From Beverwykella pulmonaria (Eukaryota; Ascomycota; Dothideomycetes; Pleosporales; Melanommataceae), in the NCBI GenBank assembly GCA_001599595.1, contig BCHH01000018.1:396258-460257 (forward strand): 64,000 bases of DNA. The letters run 5' to 3'. Below, piece after piece: positions 23,036 to 34,290 of this stretch (position 1 is the first letter of the stretch; each line of letters begins with the position of its first letter). The notes under the pieces were generated by a model. It saw nothing but the letters and a program-made list of their open reading frames with translations, was not told the origin of the DNA and did not search any database. Made by a program: the position numbers and the translations under genes.

Positions 23036-24150
23036 TCACTTGTTCCCTCCATCGTCCCCCTTCTTCTCTTTCTCCAAGAAGTCCTTAATGCTAAACATGC
23101 CCGTCCCTCTTTCCAACGGCTTGGCTTGAGTTGGACTCGGTTTCCACCCAATCATATAAATCAATCGAAATGTCGCCGGCAACGATCCATCTTCATTCCC
23201 ATGCAGCTCTCTATAAATATTTTCCGCGGCCAGCAAAACATCTCTGTGGATGGCGCCCTGTTCACGCGAAAGCACGGCATTTGATTCGCCAGATGCTTGT
23301 AGATCTTTCATGAGCGAGAACATATTGGGGAAATCGATGATGATGTCATCGATATCGACAGTGAGGAGGTTGAAGCCCGCATGCTGGAGCAAGCCACCGA
23401 CATCGCGGACGTCTGCTAATGGGGAGGTGTGTGTTGCGACACCACCTCTTCTGTCTTGCTCGGCTAGTTGTAGAGATGTGCGGAGCTCGAAGAGGGTGTC
23501 GCCGCCCATCATGACGCCGATAAATGGAGCATCCGGTTTGAGGATGTTGTTGACCTGTGCCAGGACAGACGGGAGGTCATTTATCCAGTGCAGACTCAGA
23601 TTACTGAGTACAGCATCAAATGCGTTTGCCTCGAAGGGGAGGAGCTCGGAGGTAGGGAGGACTTCGCGGTGGATGTCGATCTCATTATTGAAGGGGAGGC
23701 CGGCGTCTCGGTAAAGCAGCGTCTCGGAGGAGTCGGCGGCGGTGATTTTGCCCACGCGGCTTGAGCGTGGACCGGCTTTGGGCGAGTCTTCGGAGGGGAG
23801 GGTGAGCATGCGTGCTATGTTGCATGAATTTGCGCCGAGATCTAGAACATGTGGGAAGTGGCGGTTGATATCCTAAGCTGGTCAGGGCGTGCTAGGAAGG
23901 TAGTAGAGCACGAACAGACCATGAGTCTCTCACATAGCCGCGATGCCACCTCATCTCTCAGGTAATCCGCCTGCCTGCTGTGCTCGACATCTGACGCGGC
24001 TCTTTCTTTCTGCATCCATTTGTGCTTGTGGCTGAATATTTCGAGGGTGGGAGCTCCGGCAGCTTGGACGGCATAATGACGTGCTGATCGGAGTGGTATA
24101 CATCGACGCGTGAGCGGAGGTATGAAAGCTCGAATTGATATGGTAGTCAT
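23036..24150 (-). CDS. NDUFAF5: NDUFAF5-like mitochondrial methyltransferase (complex I assembly)
   Basis: Two exons on the minus strand, 24150-23920 and 23872-23036, giving 355 residues. The N-terminus is basic and Ser/Arg-rich (MTTISIRAFIPPLTRRCIPL), as in a mitochondrial presequence. The family motif FSHKHKWMQKERAA follows, then the SAM-binding VLDLGANSCNIARML and the acidic loop SNLSLHWINDLPSVL. Later come GVMMGGDTLFELRTSL and FRLIYMIGWKPSP, also diagnostic. Human NDUFAF5 hydroxylates an arginine of complex I subunit NDUFS7; bacterial BioC is the related methyltransferase. The start at 24150 (not 24192) suits the presequence. The donor GTCTGT of the single intron is weak, but the junction restores the expected DINRHFPHVLDLG. 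The gene is divergent from dynactin p62, with about 220 bp between starts. Confidence 0.9.
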
Positions 24151-24368
24151 GGTTCCACACCGTTCTAGAGCGCAATGGGCGTGTTGGGTCAATTGTCAAG
24201 GTGAAGGCGAGGTGTGAGTTGGTGATGTCAACGCCCGACGCCTCGGCACCAAATTTCCCCGGACCACAACCTCCACCCTTTACTACGACAGCAAACATTG
24301 CGCGCTCAACAGCCTCCGACCACGGCGCTTGAGGAGAGACTCGTGCAGCCTCTATCTTTCCACAAATC
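24151..24368. promoter_or_regulatory. Bidirectional promoter region between NDUFAF5-like and dynactin genes
   Basis: Only 218 bp separate the two divergent start codons, so both core promoters must lie here or overlap the leaders. No TATA box is evident. Confidence 0.5.
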
Positions 24369-26108
24369 ATGGCCCAGCCATTCCCGTACACGTACTACTC
24401 GTGCGACTGCTACGACAGCAACACGACCGCCGCCTCCGCAAAGCGCGCCTCGCAACAACCGCCCCTCGCCGACGACGAAGACGAGCGCACCTTCGACCCA
24501 CGGAACCCGCGCTCCAACTACGCCCTATATCCTCTCGAGCATCTTCTCTATTGCGAAGACTGCCAGCAGATCCGCTGTCCGCGATGTGTCATCGAGGAGA
24601 CGCTGGCCTGGTTCTGCCCCGCGTGCCTCTTCGAGGTCCCGAGCTCCGTCATTAAGAGCGATGGGAATCGATGCACGCGGAATTGCTATAATTGCCCTGT
24701 ATGCATGTCCACTATGACGGTCAACTCGCTCGACGACCCCGACAACCCTTCCAGCTCCGGCGGACCGTACATCCTCGCGTGTCCGTACTGCCACTGGAGC
24801 ACCCACGAGATCGGCATCGAGTTTGAGAAGCACACAGGCATTACCTCGCAGCTCTCCCGCATCGCCAATGGAGGCAGGGCGGTGCCCACCCAGAAGGAAC
24901 GGGACAAGGAGCGCGAGCGTCGCAAAGAAGTCGAGACCCGGAAGCGAGACGGGCGAGACATCCTCTCTGGCTCAGACGACTCTCCAACCACGGACCGAGG
25001 ACGAGACGACGCGCCCCCGAGCCACGACGACCTCTTCTCCAACCTCTCGGCCTTCTACAAAGCCCAGATCAACGCCCAGTCGCCGACCCCCTTCTCGGCC
25101 CACGACGTGAGCTTCTCGTCTCCTGCGTCCTACGCCCGCATCATGAACCTCTACTCCACCTCCAGCGCCAAGAAGCAGAAACGCGAGAAACCAGTGCCCA
25201 TGCGCGAAGCAAGCGGGGTTCTCGAAGGCCTAACCGTCTTCGACCCCTCCACCGACGCCGCCGCAATCGAACGCATCAAGAAAGAAGGCTGGTCCAGCAC
25301 CCTCTCCCCTCCTCAAAAACTCGCCCAAATCAACCCAAACATCCGCTTCGAAAGCGAGCTCCGCCCAACCGCCAGCCTCCTCTGCACAAAACGCGGAAAA
25401 CGCTGTCGAAGCTGCAGACACATCCTCGCAAAGCCGGAAGCCAAAATAACATCAACGCGCTACAAGATAAAACTACTAGCCCTCAACCACATCCCCCGCC
25501 TAAGTCTGCGATACTTACCTCCACCGTCGTCATCAACAACAACCGCAACCCCCGCATTCAACTACAATGCCCTCAAATCCGGCATCCCAACACACTTCCT
25601 CTTACACCTCTCGAACCCTTTATTCGACCCCATCCGTGTGACACTAGCCACATCGTCCACTACCCCAGGCAAAGTCCAATCACGCGTCACAATCCTCTGC
25701 CCACAATTCGAAGTCGGCGCCAACACCGACGTCTGGGACGATGCATTGTCCTCCTCTTTATCCCCCATAAAACGCACAACAGCCCTCAACGCAGACGGTC
25801 AGATCGAGGCGGGTAAGATATGGGACCGTGGCCGGAATTGGACGTCCGTAGTCATCGAGGTCGTGCCGGGGTTCTTGAAGCCGTTGACTGGGTTTAGTGC
25901 TAGCGAGGAAGGGAAGGAGGATGAGGAGTTGGACGAGGATGAGGATGTGCTGGAGATTCCGATTTTTGTGCGCATCGAGTTCGAGGCTGATGTCGTTGCG
26001 GAGGAGAGGGGGTTGGGCGATAGTAGGGGCTCCAAGGAGGGCGCGAGGGAGAAGAGAGAGGAGGCGTTTTGGGCCGTGGTTGGGGTTGGGAGGGTGGCGC
26101 CTATATAG
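24369..26108 (+). CDS. DCTN4: Dynactin p62 subunit (DCTN4; ropy-2 type)
   Basis: A single-exon gene of 579 residues. The N-terminal third carries the cysteine-rich RING-like part of p62: LYCEDCQQIRCPRCVIEE, FCPACLFEVPS, NCYNCPVCMSTM and LACPYCHWST, the last followed by EIGIEFEKHTGI. A charged stretch with KERDKERERRKE (about residues 176-190) is probably helical. Then come LLCTKRGKRCRSCRHILAKPE and beta-rich segments typical of the C-terminal half. p62 sits at the pointed end of the dynactin Arp1 filament and helps link dynein to cargo and nuclei. The C-terminus has an acidic EDEELDEDEDVLE tract before the last beta segment. Length and motif order match the family; nothing is missing. Confidence 0.93.
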   Translation: MAQPFPYTYYSCDCYDSNTTAASAKRASQQPPLADDEDERTFDPRNPRSNYALYPLEHLLYCEDCQQIRCPRCVIEETLAWFCPACLFEVPSSVIKSDGNRCTRNCYNCPVCMSTMTVNSLDDPDNPSSSGGPYILACPYCHWSTHEIGIEFEKHTGITSQLSRIANGGRAVPTQKERDKERERRKEVETRKRDGRDILSGSDDSPTTDRGRDDAPPSHDDLFSNLSAFYKAQINAQSPTPFSAHDVSFSSPASYARIMNLYSTSSAKKQKREKPVPMREASGVLEGLTVFDPSTDAAAIERIKKEGWSSTLSPPQKLAQINPNIRFESELRPTASLLCTKRGKRCRSCRHILAKPEAKITSTRYKIKLLALNHIPRLSLRYLPPPSSSTTTATPAFNYNALKSGIPTHFLLHLSNPLFDPIRVTLATSSTTPGKVQSRVTILCPQFEVGANTDVWDDALSSSLSPIKRTTALNADGQIEAGKIWDRGRNWTSVVIEVVPGFLKPLTGFSASEEGKEDEELDEDEDVLEIPIFVRIEFEADVVAEERGLGDSRGSKEGAREKREEAFWAVVGVGRVAPI

Positions 26109-26588
26109 AGGGAGGCATTGAAGAGGAGAACGCGTCTTGCTTTATTTATGATACCCAATACTTGATTCACATAGCCGTTTGAACGCCGAGGTGTTATTTC
26201 TTTTTGGCATATATGGGCAGTTCTGTGCTTGGACAGCGACTAATGCTGCATGATATAGCTTGAGCAAAGCACGTGTTCATCTCTTTTCATTATCGAACAG
26301 CAGAGGCAAATAGATTAGACTACATACGCTCAGAGAACAACAAAGTAAATCAATGTTCAGAGAATACATGGAAATATCACTCAACGACCACAACCAACGG
26401 AAAGGAAAGAAAAACTGCGTAGGTATCGAAGCGAGCTATGCCAATGTGGTAATGACGTAATAGTACATGGGAGAATGCAAATGGAAGAATTACGGAGAGT
26501 GAAGAACGAAACAAGAAAACATTACATCGTCGAGAATTACGTGTGCTGCATCAGAGGAAATAGAGCTAGATATACGGAGCCATGCCGC
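26109..26588. other. Convergent intergenic region
   Basis: Lies between the 3' ends of dynactin p62 and glycogenin. It is AT-rich in the middle and carries both trailers. No gene was recognised. Confidence 0.5.
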
Positions 26589-29357
26589 TCAGGTCTCAGT
26601 GGGACTCAATGCCTCCTCCATGGGAATTGTAGTCTCAGTCTTCCCATTCCTAGCGCCATCGCTGCCAAAATCTGGCTCTTTGAAAAGTGGGGTGTCGGTC
26701 GAGACCGGCTTCTCCGTCGAGGCCGGTTCTGCAGGCTTCATCAACTCCGCCGCTTGGTGAAGGCTGACGGGTTGATCGAATCCAGACGGGCTGGGTGCGA
26801 GATGATGATGGATCGCGGTATCGGATGGCACCGAATGCTCCGGCAAGGCTCGTAACGGGGCACGAGGATGTCCCGGCGCTTTCAAGTGCTCGAATTCGAT
26901 CATCGAGGAGAGTCGTAGCTGTTCGAGTTTTTCTTCGGGGTTCTTGATGTGGAAGATGAAGTCAGCCTTTGTGTACGCTTAGGTTCGAATAAGTTATGTT
27001 GAAGACACAAGAACAGGTGCAACGTCAAACGGAGGTGACGAAGGAACGCTAAGGCCTGAAAGCTTTGTCTCCTGAGCAAGCAGCGCAGGATTGGTTAGAG
27101 ATGCTAGAGGAGCCCCGCGAGGGCTGACGCCAGGTAAGTAACGGATGGTCGATGGAGGGACCAAGGCCTTGCTTGGGCTGACCTTGGGGCTGACCTTGGG
27201 GCTGACCTTGGGACTTGGTTTAGGGCTTGGTTTGGGGCTTGGTTTGGGCGAAGCCTGGGTTGCCGGCGGGCTTTGTACAGTAGTTGTGTGAACAACAGAG
27301 GGTGAAGGGGTCGCGATTACTGTGACAGTGGAAGCAATGGACGACTGGCGTTGAGGACGATGAAAGTCTGAAGCGTTCTGAGATGAAAATCCACACTGCG
27401 GACATACCCAATCAGCCTGATCTGGCACGCCCTCTGCCGCTGGCAGTTCACCTGCCGAATCTCTATCCTCGCCCCAAAATGTGGGTCGCCTAACCGGTGC
27501 CGGTGTTACTGGAAGACTAGGTCGTTCAACAGCAGATGGGAAATCGGTGATGATGAGACTCTCGCGACGGTTCCTCCGAGTAATGGTAGGAGAAAAGACC
27601 TCCCCCGACTCGGGCTCCTGCAGAACCTGCGGTTTGCCGCGTCGAGTCTGTGCCTCGTAGATGGCGCGCACGTAGGTATCGATGCCCGGCACGCTGTCCC
27701 ATGCGTTGGCACTGCTCTGTTGGAATGACTGCCACTGCTCGTCAGCGGTCTTGGGCGAAGAAGGGCGAGGAGGACTTGTCCGCCCTACAGCCTCAAATTG
27801 TTCTGGTGATGGGTCTCTGGCCTCCTCTTTACCCTCTTCAAAATGACCAGTAGAGAAGGGGTGAGTGGGTGCTGGAGCGGCAACAGGTGTAGGCTCGGGG
27901 GGCAGGTCATCGGCAAAAACACGAGTAGCTTTCGGGCGGTCGGGTTGTCCTTCCCAAGGAAAGATGGGCTTCGGCATCTGAGCTGGGCTGGGCTTGGTGT
28001 CGGGTACTTGATACCACATGTCTCTCGGGGGTTCGGGGTAGGAAGGGGGGGCTTTGAATAGCTCGTGGCTCTGGCTAAAGTCATACTGCTGGGTAGGGAA
28101 GTTGGCTGCTTCCGGTCTGGACTCGGCAGGCGGTTCAAATCTGTGCAATTAGGGGCCAATCATGAGAAGGTGCAAGCTGGACTTACTTGGTCGCGTCCCA
28201 CTCCATTTCAGGAGCAGAAAACCTTCGTTGTTCCACCGTGGGCGTTGGCTCTACAACACCCTGGTCAATACTTTCGGCCATCTCCCCAGGCTCGGACAGG
28301 GGCTGCTCTGTGGTAGTTTCGGCCTCGGTAACGACACCATGTGTGGGAGTAGGTGCGGGAGTGAGCTGCTGGATTGATGAGGTACCCAAATCAGAACTCG
28401 GCATCTCATCCTGAACATGTTTTTGAACACCCACAGAGGAATCATGCCCCGCATCCATGCCCTGCTCCGGAGCCGCTTCCACTTTGAGATGTCTGTCGTG
28501 CACAGCCCACCAGCGAGCCAGCAGCTCCGGATACACTCCAGAGCCGCTCGGACCGGACCGCTCTGTGGACCATGGCTTGTCTTTGCCAATGAAATGAACA
28601 GCGCTTATGTCCCTTTTGTAGTACCGGTAGGCTGGCTCCCACTGGTACTGTGCATTCGGGGTGCAATTGTACGCGAAGCTAAGGCGGTGCCAGTCCTTGT
28701 GCTCGTAATACTGGTTCAGGAGGCCTTGGTCAGCGCCGTCAAAAGAGTCTCCCGATGCTGCCAATGTGTGTAGTGCCCAGTACTCGCCCATGTTTGGAGT
28801 GACGACCATGACGCCCGAGTTGAAGGCATCAGGCCAGCCAATGTCAGGCGCAGCCGCAAACGGGACGTCGAGGTCGAACAGCTCGTCGAGAGCGCGAAGC
28901 GCGACCACGTCGGCGTCGAGGTATACAATCTTGCGGAATTGGACCTGTCTCCACAGGGCGATCTTTGTGAAGGCGAAGGCCAAGTCAGGGCGGCCCATGA
29001 GATAGAGATTGGACGGATTGGGGTTCCGTATGCGGTCGACGGGGATCACGTAGTCGTAGAGACGCTTCAGCTCGGCCACCGTGTCGGCGGACAGCGTGTC
29101 GAGGGTGGCCAGGACGGCCAGCTTCTTGGTGGTGCCGGCATCGCGCAAGGAATGGGCCAGCACCGCGGCTCCTGACAGGCGGCGTCAGCATCGAGTTTCG
29201 AGAATGCCATGTGGGGAAGAGAGCGGGCATGTACATACCGGGCAGATACGAGTCGCTCATGAGCAGCTTCAGAGGGCGGTTAGCTCGCGTGCTCTGCAAC
29301 GGGGGGAAACGAGACCAGGCCTACCGTGCAGTACGCATCCTCCAGAGGTCTCGCCAT
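26589..29357 (-). CDS. Glycogenin (self-glucosylating glycogen primer, GT8)
   Basis: Five exons on the minus strand: 29357-29325, 29293-29239, 29171-28187, 28140-27015 and 26966-26589, about 858 residues. The start is MARPLEDAYCT. The GT8 domain shows LMSDSYLPGAAVLAHSLRD, the DxD motif in IVYLDADVVA (Asp115-Asp117, binding Mn and UDP-glucose), GWPDAFNSGVMV and HFIGKDKPW. The enzyme attaches the first glucoses to its own tyrosine to prime glycogen synthesis. The long C-terminal half is low-complexity, with a tandem SPKPSPK/SPKVSPK run (about 27170-27250) and a conserved end NPEEKLEQLRLSSMIEFEHL that would bind glycogen synthase in the family. The last intron (27014-26967) has a weak donor; without it, the protein would stop at 26994. 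Confidence 0.9.
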
Positions 29358-30416
29358 GCTGGCAGCGGCGAGGGGGGACGGTGGGGGGGATATGGGCGAA
29401 AAGGCAGGCACAACGCGCTGCTTGTCCTCGACGTCGAGGGTCAAAGGGAGGCGCAGACGTAGGACTCGCGGAGGATATGGGGAGCTTCCCCGCCTTCACT
29501 ATGTAGGAAGCTGCGTCGATCACAGGACGCAGATGTCCCGAATGAGCGGCGGCAAAGTCGGCGGGCGTGCAGCGGGCCAATTGCCTCAGAAAACAGCCAT
29601 TTTCGCAAACGGGGAGCTGGAGAGGTCGTCACCGGCGCGAGTGATAGTTGTTGGGAGGTGGAGTGAGCAGCGTTGCGAGGCGCGACGGGTGGGACGCAGT
29701 GCAATCTCGCCTTTAGAGACCGGAACGCTTTCCATGTTGACGGCACAACGCAGGAGCTTGGGCCCACGACATGGCCAAGACGCGCACTTGCAGCCGTAGC
29801 GCGCCCGGGACGGACAAGTGCCTGTGGGTGTTTCGGCGGTTCGCTACAGCGCTGTCGAGCTTCCTCGTCGCCGCCATCGCTGGGATGCGCTTCTCCTCTC
29901 CTGCATTGCGTCTCCAGCTTCAAGGCCTGCGTTCCCCGTCGTGGCGGAGGCTCCAGAGAGCGCTGCGCACAGCTGGACGAGCCATGAGCCGATGCCGGAT
30001 GCACGAGCACCGTTGCAAACCTTGGTAGGCAATAAGCCACCCCATTACACAGCGTCGAGCAAATTTCCACGGAACGTGTATGCCGGTATCGAATGTGGCA
30101 CTAACAAACGTAACATGCCCACTTGCACTCATGTTGGGACCGTGAATCATACTGCCAGCGGGAGTCAATTGCTGCCATTCCATGCTGGACATGCGTGCGG
30201 AAGGGTTCACCATGTCGGTCGGACAGCGAATCTCATTGGTCCGTTGTGTCACGACCGTTTAGAGATTGCCGAAAAGGTGCTAGCTCCAGATCTATGACCG
30301 CATGCATTGGGACGTTTCTTTTGATATCCTTCCCCCCTCCTGTCCCTTGCCCATTTCAACCCCGGCTACCCCTCAATTATCTATTCTCTGCTTCCTATAT
30401 TCTTCACAAGTCTACC
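29358..30416. promoter_or_regulatory. Shared upstream region of glycogenin and photolyase genes
   Basis: About 1.06 kb between divergent starts. ORFs up to 209 codons (30070-29441, minus) look like GC-driven shadows without domains. Leaders and promoters of both genes must lie here. Confidence 0.5.
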
Positions 30417-32542
30417 ATGTCAAGACCACGTGTCATATGGTCCGTTGTTCGCGATACAAGTCTACGTTTTGCTGCCGGTTCCATGTTCGGACGGGCCAGA
30501 CGATGGCTCCTGTATCTTCCCTAAAACTTAAAATAGTTACTAACGGCTATGTAGTAAGCCAAACGCCTGCTCTTCGTTAACTCGTACCATTTAGACGTTT
30601 GCTAAGCGTTGTACCCCCAACCGTAGACTGGTTCCGCACCGACTTGCGCCTCCACGACTCCCCGGCCCTGAAAGCTGCCTTGGACCTCAACCCTGAATAT
30701 CTATACCCCATCTGGACCTGGGATCCCCACTACGTCTACCGCGCCCGCGCCGGGCCCAATCGCTGGCAGTTTCTTCTCGACTGCCAAAATGACCTCTCCA
30801 ACTCCATCACCAAACTCAACCCCAAGTCTAAACTCTTCCTTATCCGCGAAGCACCCCAAACTCTATTCCCAAAGCTTTTCAAGGCGTGGAAGATCACGCA
30901 CCTGGTTTTTGAGAAAGATACGGATGCGTATGCACGTGAGAGAGATGAAGCCGTCATGGAGCTGGCGAAGGAGGCAGGTGTGAAAGTGGTTGTGAAGATG
31001 GGACGGACGCTATACGATCCTGATGAATTGGTAAGGCGGAACAATGGGAAGCCCACGATGAGTATTAGCCAGGTGCAATCCGCCGGCGCCAAAATTGGAG
31101 ACATTGCGAGGCCAATACCAGCACCGAGGTTCTTCCCTAATCCAGGCAATACCGACTTGAATTTCGAACAGGACAGGCCATGCCCGGATCCTGATTTCAA
31201 CGCCATCCAACGTGATGGTGATGAGACCACATACTCCGCCCTCGCAGGCCCGAACGGCGACTTCGCGGTCCCCACGATGGAAGAACTCGGCCTCAAAAAA
31301 GCCACCACCCCCCACCGCGGCGGCGAAACCCTCGGCCTCGAAGCCCTCACCAAGATCATCGCCGACAAAACATACACAGCCACCTTCGCGAAGCCCAACA
31401 CCGCGCCCACCGCTTTCGAGCCACAATCCACGACCCTTCTCTCGCCACACTTGCACTTCGGCAGCCTGAGTTGTCGAGAATTCTACTGGTCCGTGCAAGA
31501 CGTCGTCTCGGCATTCAAAGGCAAAGCGAGCCAGCCACCCACGAGTCTAACAGGCCAACTCCTCTTTCGCGACATGTACTTTGGCGCGCATGCCGCAATG
31601 GGCTACTCCTTCGCACAAACATACAACAATTCGCACTGCCGCTTCGTCCCCTGGCATCTCCCCTCCAAGATCGACCCCAAATCCGGAAAAGTGGCAGGAC
31701 AGTATCAAACCGACTCCGCCCAAGCAGCGGAATGGTTCACGCGTTGGAAGGACGGCCGCACAGGTTATCCCTGGATCGACGCCCTCATGCGCCAACTGCG
31801 CACCGAGGGCTGGATCCACCATCTTGGTCGGCACGCTGTAGCCTGCTTCCTCACCCGTGGCGGGTGCTATATTGACTGGGAACGCGGCGCCGACGTCTTC
31901 GAAGAATGGCTCATCGACCACGAGACGGCGTGCAATGTGGGGAATTGGCAGTGGTTGAGCTGTACGGCGTTTTTTGCGCAGTTTTATCGGTGTTATAGTC
32001 CGATTGCGTTCCCGAAGAAGACAGATCCTGACGGCGATTTTGTGAGGAGGTATGTTCCTGAATTATCGAAGTTCGATAAGAAATACATCTATGAGCCTTG
32101 GAAGGCGCCCATCGCAGACCAAAAAGGCTGGGGGTGCCTAATTAAAGGAGATGGGGAGGCGGAGGCGGAGAAGGAGGTGAAAGGCTATAGTCTGTATCCG
32201 AAGCCGATGTTCGACTTCTCAGAGAGGAGAGAAATCTGTATTCAGGGGATGAAGAAGGCGTATGAAGTAGGGCTCTACGGGGATAATGCGAAGGTGCTAG
32301 ATGGGACGTGGAGAGAGCTATTCGACGACAACGCTGAAGGTCCTACGGAGGGCACGCAGAGGCCGCCGGACGCTATGGTAGGTGGTGAGTATGAAGACGA
32401 TGGTGGTGATGGCGGTGAGGAAGAAGTGCAGCTGCCGAAGCCAAAGGTGGCGAAGAAGGGTACGACGAGTAAGGCGGGACATAAGAGGGATGCAAGCCAA
32501 AGGACGCTGGATTCGATGGTTGTGCGGAAGAAAAAGAAGTAG
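30417..32542 (+). CDS. Cryptochrome/(6-4)-type DNA photolyase
   Basis: The main exon runs from about 30633 to 32542. The first exon is taken as the ATG at 30417, coding MSRPRVI, which fits the family start just before WFRTDLRLHDSPAL. The exact donor is unresolved because the best protein junction lacks a GT at the right phase. The photolyase N-terminal alpha/beta domain is followed by the FAD-binding part: LTGQLLFRDMYFGA, WKDGRTGYPWIDALMRQLR, EGWIHHLGRHAVACFLTRG and ACNVGNWQWLSCTAFF. The HHLGRHAVACFL motif is typical of (6-4) photolyases and animal-type cryptochromes. The enzyme would repair UV (6-4) photoproducts with blue light or act as a photoreceptor; sequence alone does not decide. The C-terminal tail is acidic then lysine-rich (QRTLDSMVVRKKKK), a likely nuclear localisation signal. 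Confidence 0.88.
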
Positions 32543-32747
32543 TGAAGGAAGTGGGCGATGACTGGGATGCTGGCATGAACCACATTATTGATATGTGAAC
32601 CTAGCAAAGGAGGAACCATGGTACATCTAGAAGTGCGGCACTGAGATACAACTACAAAATCATGCTACAAGATCATGCAATATCGACAAACGCAAGAATT
32701 GACCCGGGGAAGAATGATAGATGCCTGTTGAAGGGGTATGTCGAAGT

Positions 32748-32913
32748 CACGAGGTATCAGATTCAATGTCGATTGCAGCATCGGGTGTCGTGTGGGTGGG
32801 GTTAAAGGATTTGGAGAAGTTGTTGTAGGAATGGTGTGGAAGGATAAGAAGTGCATGGGCTGGATGACATCGAAATTGGCTGATGAGGTTACTTCTTCGA
32901 GTTTGAATGGCAT
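32748..32913 (-). pseudogene. Truncated duplicate of the GNAT acetyltransferase gene
   Basis: On the minus strand it starts MPFKLEEVTSSANFD and PMHFLSF, matching the first 26 residues of the GNAT gene at 35058. After a one-base frameshift it reads YNNFSKSFNPTHTTPDAAI, matching the following part (YNSFSKFFNPIHTTLSAAI). It then ends in a stop and lacks the whole acetyl-CoA-binding half. Confidence 0.85.
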
Positions 32914-33436
32914 GGGGACGTTGTAAGTTTGTGTGGAGGTTGTGTGAATAAAGTTCGCGGCTAAAACATTCGCCCTGCATTTGCAATTCAATATGGCACA
33001 GGTATGGGGCACAGACCTACACTCAAAGGGTGCGAAGCGCATTCAAATGAAATTACCCTGAGGGTCACGGAGAATTACTTAGCTGCATCCACACCCCCAT
33101 TACAACTCCGCCGCCCGTAACCGTTGTTAACCTCAACTAGCGCATATTTCTGCAAAACCCAGTGAACTAGTCTACCTTCTTTCGGCTATAGGTACATGCA
33201 TTAGGGCAACATGGCGAGAAATAGTCCTATTGGCCAGTCACCTCTACCAGACTCGTTTCCTTCCGCACTCTGCGGTATTTATAGTAAAGTAATACCTGTA
33301 CTCCTCGGGACACACAAAGTTCTATTTTTACATACAATCAGATATCTTGTGTATTCAAACAATCACAAATGTTACAATAACATACCGTGCTTCTCGTTTT
33401 GTGTTGTCCGTGTTTACACTTTTTTCAGGGTTTATC
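32914..33436. other. Intergenic stretch before the UstYa relic
   Basis: Contains the presumed old 5' flanks of the GNAT duplicate and of the UstYa relic. No gene was recognised. Confidence 0.4.
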
Positions 33437-34196
33437 ATGTCTATCAGTAATGAACGAGAGATATCCAATCTCGTCGCCAACGAGACGAAGAAGAACGTAG
33501 CGATCCTGCTACTATCATTCAGCACAATTGCCCTCGCGCTCTCAGGCTACTTTCATGATAATAAATGTGAATATCACGTCTTCTCTAGTAAGTTTCCCGT
33601 CCGTCCACGAAATGTATATGTCAACGAGGCTAATCCTTCATAGTCAATCTTCGCTCCTACAGTGAAGTCTGGAAGCCTTTCATAGCTTGGAATCCCTTCG
33701 TTGACTCGAACTCTACTGTCACGGACTTGCATTGGGTATAATTTGACAGTGATCGTGGGTGGATTGCATTTCCGCATTCGTGGGCTTCGCGGCATGGGAT
33801 TTCTCCAGGTCTAGATCTTCCAGATGATGACTCTCAGGAGCTGTTCATCATCGATGCTTATCATCGGACGCATTGCTTGGTATGCTTTCGCCCTCCACCC
33901 CCTTTTTTTCACGTGAATGTACTGAGCAGCTTCAGATGAGTGTTCGAATAGCAATGTATGAGCTCTTGAATGGGAATAATATGTCATCACCAAAAATTCA
34001 CATGAGGCATTGCCTAGACTTTTTGAGGCAGGCTATTCAGTGCCAGGCAGATGACACTCCTTTGTCGACGAAGCCTATGAATGGGAGTATGCATCCGTGT
34101 CGATCGTGGAGTAAGATGGATGAGTGGGCTGCTAAGCACGATAGTTGCTGGAAGAAGGATCACAATCGGCGGGTGAAGAAAGAGAGTTGTTCATAG
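33437..34196 (+). pseudogene. UstYa-family (DUF3328) oxidase-like gene with a premature stop
   Basis: Three exons can be laid out: 33437-33587, 33644-33879 and 33930-34196. The product has an N-terminal transmembrane helix (VAILLLSFSTIALALSGYF), a lumenal part, and the two family HxxHC motifs, YHRTHC (about 33862) and HMRHC (about 34000, followed by LDFLRQAIQCQADDTP). An in-frame TAA at 33739-33741 cuts exon 2 (LHWV then stop then FDSDRGW). All splice sites and the downstream frame are otherwise intact, so the damage is slight. UstYa proteins act in oxidative cyclisation or modification of fungal peptides such as ustiloxin-type compounds and in other mycotoxin pathways. A CAA-to-TAA change would explain the stop. 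Confidence 0.75.
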
Positions 34197-34290
34197 GATC
34201 ATTACTTCTACATATATTCTGTGAACGTTGCCTGAAACTTCTTCCCCCTCACCATACTTGATCCTAATAGATCTCTTCGTCATTCGTCGT

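Noticed and set aside
26994..26996. Stop of the fourth glycogenin exon as the true end of the protein
   Set aside because: The conserved end NPEEKLEQLR..MIEFEHL follows at once in a new exon, so an intron here is more likely.
29441..30070. 209-codon minus-strand ORF between glycogenin and photolyase
   Set aside because: GC-rich, low-complexity translation, overlapping ORFs on the other strand, and no domain. It lies in the shared promoter region.
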